Source of the DNA: Ophiothrix spiculata
Lineage: Eukaryota; Echinodermata; Ophiuroidea; Amphilepidida; Ophiotrichidae
Assembly: GCA_000969725.1 (NCBI GenBank)
Contig: JXSR01S019113.1
Reading direction: 5' to 3' (one strand)
DNA: 22,642 nt
Both the position numbers and the translations under genes were made by a program. Shown piece after piece: positions 18,651 to 22,642 of the stretch (position 1 is its first letter; each line of letters starts with the position of its first letter). The notes under the pieces are model-generated. The model worked only from the letters and a program-made list of their open reading frames with translations, was not told where the DNA came from and searched no databases.

Positions 18651-18960
18651 AGTGGCGTAGCCAGGCCTTTCTCCAAGGGTGGGCAAACTACCCAAGATTT
18701 CTCCATTGGATTTTATCGAGCGACTTTACAGGGGTTCCAATGGGCCGACTCGGCCGGGGTTTCAAGAAAAACCGCCAAATATTGTGCTTTATGAAGTTTT
18801 CAACCTAATTTGTAGCAATTTTCAGCTCTAATTGTCGTAATTTTAGGGGGAAAAGGCAACTTCCTGCCACCTTTATTTTTCTCCCAGGTCTTCGAAATTT
18901 CTCCGAAAAATTTCCGAGGTGGGCAAATCGCCCACCTTGCCCAACCCTGGCTACGCCACT
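18651..18960. mobile_element. MITE with AGTGGCGTAGCCAGG ends, 310 bp
   Basis: The left end AGTGGCGTAGCCAGG (18651) and the right end CCTGGCTACGCCACT (18960) are perfect 15-base inverted repeats. Just inside, both arms carry GGGTGGGCAAA- or GGTGGGCAAAT-like text. Ends of the type CAGTGGCGTAGC are widespread in animal non-autonomous DNA transposons, often placed with hAT. The flanks GAATCCATCAGC and GAATCAGC are similar but do not give a clean 8-base duplication, so the superfamily is an inference. Confidence 0.85.
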
Positions 18961-19039
18961 GCTTTGAATCAGCTAAGATTAATCTTCTAGACTTGTCAAT
19001 TTTACTCGCAAGATGTATTTCTGGTCCTAAAGCCATCTA

Positions 19040-20090
19040 CAGGTTGTAACAGAAAAAAATATACATTGGTATATACGCTGAAAGAAAAAAATTACACTTT
19101 GTATCACATTGTAATTTATTTACACTGAAAGCCAATTTCTTTAGCTATAAATGCACTTTGTTTCATCCAAATTGATGGTCTATAAGCAGAGCTATGACAA
19201 TTCTACAGACCCTACCCTCAAACCGCCTGGGCCAGTTTATCGGATTCATAAACCGGTAACAAAGTAATGACACATAATGCCCTAAATCAGCCATACGATG
19301 CCCAACAAGACTACGAGACTACTGATTTTAGTGTTCCATCTAACAAAGACAATAATAGCCCTCTTAATGATGACATTGCCCGTAGACTGTTACATTTTTA
19401 ATGTTGGACAGGACACCAAAACAATTTTTAAGAGATATCCTAGTTGGTGAGACAACATCTAAATGGCAGCACTTTAAGACTACCCAGAGATTTTAAACAC
19501 TGGTCAAAGGAAACCCTATTATTTCTGAACTTTAACTTCTTTCAAACTAAGGTTTTATCAATTGAGCTAGGAAATTCATTTTGATTTCTATATTTCCTTT
19601 TGAATATGAAACTGTGTCAAAAAAAAAAAACAACCTGCAAAATGATTATTGCAATAAACTCTTTTCTTTTCAGTGTCCACAAAATGTTTCAAGTCTCTGA
19701 TGCAACTGCTTACTCTGGAATATCAGCAATACTTTAGCCATTAAAGCATAAATTTTATCATAAAATAAGTTATAAATTATTCTTATCATATGGAAAAATA
19801 AAAACATTAACAGTGTGTCTTTTGTTATTTTATCTCACTGCATTGTTAATCTTCATCGAATCATGAAAAACTGTTTACACTGAAAATGGTGAAATCGGCC
19901 CAAGTAGTTTTCACCGGTCTTTACTTAAATGGTCATAACTTTTGAATCTGACCATTAAATGTGATCATTTAAGCTGATTCTAGTAGCCAATAAAATATCC
20001 TGTCAAATAAAGGAAAGTTTGTGAATTCAACAGTTTTATTTTTCCCATGATATTGCTAACAAGAATGTATAATTTTTCTGTTACAACCTG
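19040..20090. mobile_element. Mariner-type element without legible transposase, 1051 bp
   Basis: The left end CAGGTTGTAACAGAAAAAAA (19040) and the right end, whose reverse complement is CAGGTTGTAACAGAAAAATT (from 20090), form inverted repeats of about 28-30 bases. TA lies outside both ends (19038-19039 and 20091-20092). The length is somewhat short of a usual 1.3-kb mariner, and I see none of the transposase signatures (no DD-D blocks). The interior holds a short, polar plus-strand frame at 19252-19398 that does not look like transposase. It lies 79 bases right of the MITE at 18651-18960. Confidence 0.88.
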
Positions 20091-20092
20091 TA

Positions 20093-21660
20093 CTATCGGC
20101 AGCAGTTACCCAGATGCTGACCCGGCTTTGAAGTATAGGAGTAGAAGTAGACAGCAGATATTTAAGCCCAAATACTCTTGATAAAAGGCAATAATAGCGA
20201 TATCAGTTAAAAAACAAATAAATTTAACTTCTAACAATGTTTAAAACTTATATTCGAATATTGTATTTACATGAATTACTGGTACTTCATAAATACAACT
20301 TTTACTGTAGTACGTAAAATCATCCTCTTTGATATATGTTTTACTTTGAAATAGAGTTTTATTGCCGAGCAAGACGCTTATCATTACAACAAAGTGAACT
20401 GTTATTGTTTCGACCTGTTTTTGTCACAAAGGTGCACATATTGTATTCTTAAAGTTGCCCTCAGATATACATATTAGACGTATGCCAGACAATTTCAAAA
20501 CAACAAAACTGAAATCCAGTAGGGTCCTAAGGCTAAAACAATAAGATATCCAGTTTATTTCTACCCACTTTAGAAAACATCGGTACGGTAAAAACAAATG
20601 AGAATATTTTGTATTTGATACAAAGGAATCTTTTATTATAAATGTAATTATCAAAACACGGGGATTTTTGAAGTTGTCTGCAAATCAATACAACATAATG
20701 TCATCCAGAATAACTCTGATGCAATCCCATCATTACAAACGTTATTTCAAAAATATAAGGAAATCTATGCAGAGATAACATTCCATCAGAGCATTTATCG
20801 AACAGGTACATATCACAGCAGCCAAAGACGTCCAGTCGCGCGATACTCTTGGGACCGTTTCATTCTAGTAAGCCCCGATAGTAGCGATACAACGCATGGA
20901 ATTTCTCCATTCAATACAATGCAAAATCGGCCTAAATTGGCCCGTCTCGTACACCGTTAATAACAGTTGGTTACCATTCTTTACCAACTTAGGTGGTTTA
21001 GAATACTTTTCTCTTGCAAACTTTGTTTCCCAAATGCTAACCGACTCTAATTTTATGCATGAAAAGATCCATTAAAGACAAGATAGTCCACAATATTGCT
21101 GGTTTCCAGCGTTTGGCACCTGAGATTTTGGATAAGTCTACAACTTCTAACATCGTACGCTACGACAAGACAACTAATGGAACTTCCGTGGCTACTTAGG
21201 CTACAAAATACGAGAGCGAAATCGGTTCGCCCAGCTGAGTGAAAATAAACTTCGCTGTACATAACAACATCGTGAGTAGAGCTTCTGCATTGAATATCGA
21301 CATTTTCTGTAAAAATCGAAAGGAATATAGAATTAAAATGGTCTCTGGGTCATTTGTATACTCATCATGACATTTTATTTGTCTAATGAAGTTCCTGCCG
21401 TGTTTAATGCATATCTTTTGATGAAGAAAGTGACATAAGCTTAATTGTACAGCAAACACAACACCGCCGGACAGTAGAGCAATCTGCCTGATCTCGACTG
21501 CATGACTGTGAAGCATGATATGAATGCTTTTAATATAAATAACATTTGTGTGAGTATGATTAAATTTTTTTTACTTTTTGTTTCGAAAGTGTTTTTGTCA
21601 GCACAGTGACATTACAATTCATACCAAAAAGAATTGATCCAACAGTTTTTTCCCCACACT
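20093..21660. other. Long stretch without a supported gene
   Basis: No recognised domain, RNA gene or repeat pair. The longest frame, minus strand 21196-21516 (106 codons), has hydrophobic patches but no motif I can name. It overlaps another minus frame (21053-21262) in a different phase. A C/G-richer patch around 20826-20960 (CCCCGATAGTAGCGATACAA) stands out in composition only. Confidence 0.45.
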
Positions 21661-21678
21661 GTTACTAAAATAATCGGC

Positions 21679-22026
21679 CGAGGATATTGACACAATGACC
21701 GTGTCAATAACCTCGCCTAAAATGCCTAAAGACACAATGATCGTTTCAATAACCTTGCCCCAAATGGCTATAGACACGATGGTCGTTTCAATAACCTCGA
21801 CCAAATTGGCTATAGACACGATCGATGATCGGTTGTGAGAAAGTGAATGGCCCTCCCTACTACTAGGAGCCGAATGCTCACTAATGTTCAAGCTCAAGGG
21901 GATGGCAACAAAAATAGAGAAAGGTGACTTGCATTGGTAATAATACATTCACTTTCTCACACACGAACATCGTGTCTTTAGCCATTTTGTGTGAGATTAT
22001 TGACATGATCATTGTGTCTATAGCCA
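21679..22026. repeat. Foldback element with a tandemly iterated 42-bp arm
   Basis: Three full 42-bp units start at 21689, 21731 and 21773 (each GACAC-ATG---GT, then TCAATAACCT), and a partial one at 21815 runs into TTGTGAGAAAGTGAATG. After a spacer of about 95 bases the arm returns in reverse complement: CATTCACTTTCTCACACACG (21946) through CATCGTGTCTTTAGCCATTT to GTGTCTATAGCCAC (22026), with about two units. The outer left edge is itself a hairpin (21679-21715, 15-base arms with one mismatch around AATGACC). A minus-strand frame at 21619-21948 reads the units as a 14-residue repeat and is a by-product. Confidence 0.88.
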
Positions 22027-22642
22027 CTTCCTAAGAAATCAATTCGCCAAAATATATGGAAGTTTTGACATATTCCAACAGATATTTAATTCAATTATCT
22101 AAAAAAAAAATTGGAAAAATATCACATTGCAGGTGATTTTTTTGATGCACGATGAACTTGTTTTCTTTAATCGGCTTATTAGCAAAACACACCAAGTTCA
22201 TGTCGCTAGATATTTTGATTTTGTCAATGGTGCAATATAAAAATACACCACAGCATCATACAAACTTGAATGAGAAAAGCTGAACTTTTATTGTGTGTTC
22301 AAGCCGTGAAAAATCAAGAGTTTTGTACGTCAGTACAAATTTGCAATGGCGGCGGAAGGTTAAATTTTTTTATAAGCAAAAATAGTCTGAGAAAAATTGT
22401 GATTTTTTGCACGCGTAGCGCGAAAAAAAGTCTCTCAAATCGGCTAAATTCAGCTATAGATATAAAAATTATTTTAAAAATCTTGATTTTTTTTTTTTAA
22501 CTAGAAATTGACATACATGTATAAATATGATCTGCAAATCCACGCAAAGTGCGCAGTTTTTTTGATTTTTCCGTATAAAAATATCAAAACAAAGGGAAAA
22601 TTTGAATTTCCTTTCTTTTTTTTAGGGGGGTTCATACCCCTC
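22027..22642. other. Unassigned AT-rich stretch to the window end
   Basis: It holds TATAAAAATA near 22236, AATGGCGGCGGAAGG near 22343 (a partial YY1-like word), GCACGCGTAGCGCG near 22409, and long A and T runs. A plus-strand frame of 76 codons at 22270-22500 is low-complexity at its end. No gene is supported. Confidence 0.45.

Noticed and set aside
18470-19036. A coding piece interrupted by the MITE at 18651-18960
   Set aside because: Minus-strand frames on both sides look mildly protein-like, but there is a stop directly upstream of the first and no domain is recognisable.
21053-21516. Minus-strand frames of 69 and 106 codons, possible membrane protein
   Set aside because: Hydrophobic patches are common in translated AT-rich DNA, the two frames conflict, and no family motif is seen.
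21619-21948. Minus-strand 109-codon frame with a 14-residue repeat
   Set aside because: The repeat is the 42-bp DNA unit of the foldback arm, which happens to be a multiple of three.
1-22642. Retrovirus-like or other virus-derived element
   Set aside because: No long terminal direct repeats, primer-binding site, or capsid, protease, integrase or polymerase-like blocks were seen; the only reverse-transcriptase text is of LINE type.

Overview
This window reads as non-coding, repeat-rich DNA from an animal nucleus. It is AT-rich (roughly two-thirds A+T by eye) and contains a tRNA-derived SINE, a decayed LINE reverse-transcriptase piece, several non-autonomous DNA transposons with terminal inverted repeats, and many palindromes. 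There are no ribosome-binding sites, no operon-like gene runs and no open frame above 130 codons. The longest frames run through repeats. A marine invertebrate (for example a mollusc or another lophotrochozoan) is a reasonable guess from this repeat mix, but nothing here fixes the phylum. I found no host exon I would defend.

Layout. 1-3450 and 5168-7890 are built from one interspersed repeat family, called R1 here, present in four copies (about 265-565, 1184-1590, 2388-3450, and 5168-5243 plus 7231-7775). The last copy is split by a 2-kb element (about 5244-7230) that is one very large imperfect inverted repeat. The right end of a second copy of that large element, with R1 beside it at the same junction, opens the window at 1-264. 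Smaller palindromic elements sit inside: 2730-2897 and 3051-3313 inside R1, and 6666-6809 inside the large foldback. Between R1 copies lie a minus-strand SINE (1690-1870) and an array of 18-38 bp palindromes spaced about 63-66 bp apart and capped by a 92-bp near-perfect palindrome (1985-2344).

7890-14000 is mostly plain AT-rich sequence with two local tandem duplications (9849-10005 and 11531-11874) and two good matches to the YY1 consensus. 14000-14520 is a G-rich-bordered repeat. 14976-15665 and 19040-20090 are mariner-type elements with clear terminal inverted repeats and TA duplications. 17596-18050 is the decayed LINE fragment. 18651-18960 is a small element bearing AGTGGCGTAGCCAGG ends. 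21679-22026 is a second foldback whose arm is iterated as 42-bp units.

No set of genes works together here. The interest lies in how mobile elements are nested and in three foldback elements that have grown by repeating their own arms. Junctions between R1 copies with and without insertions give an internal order of events.
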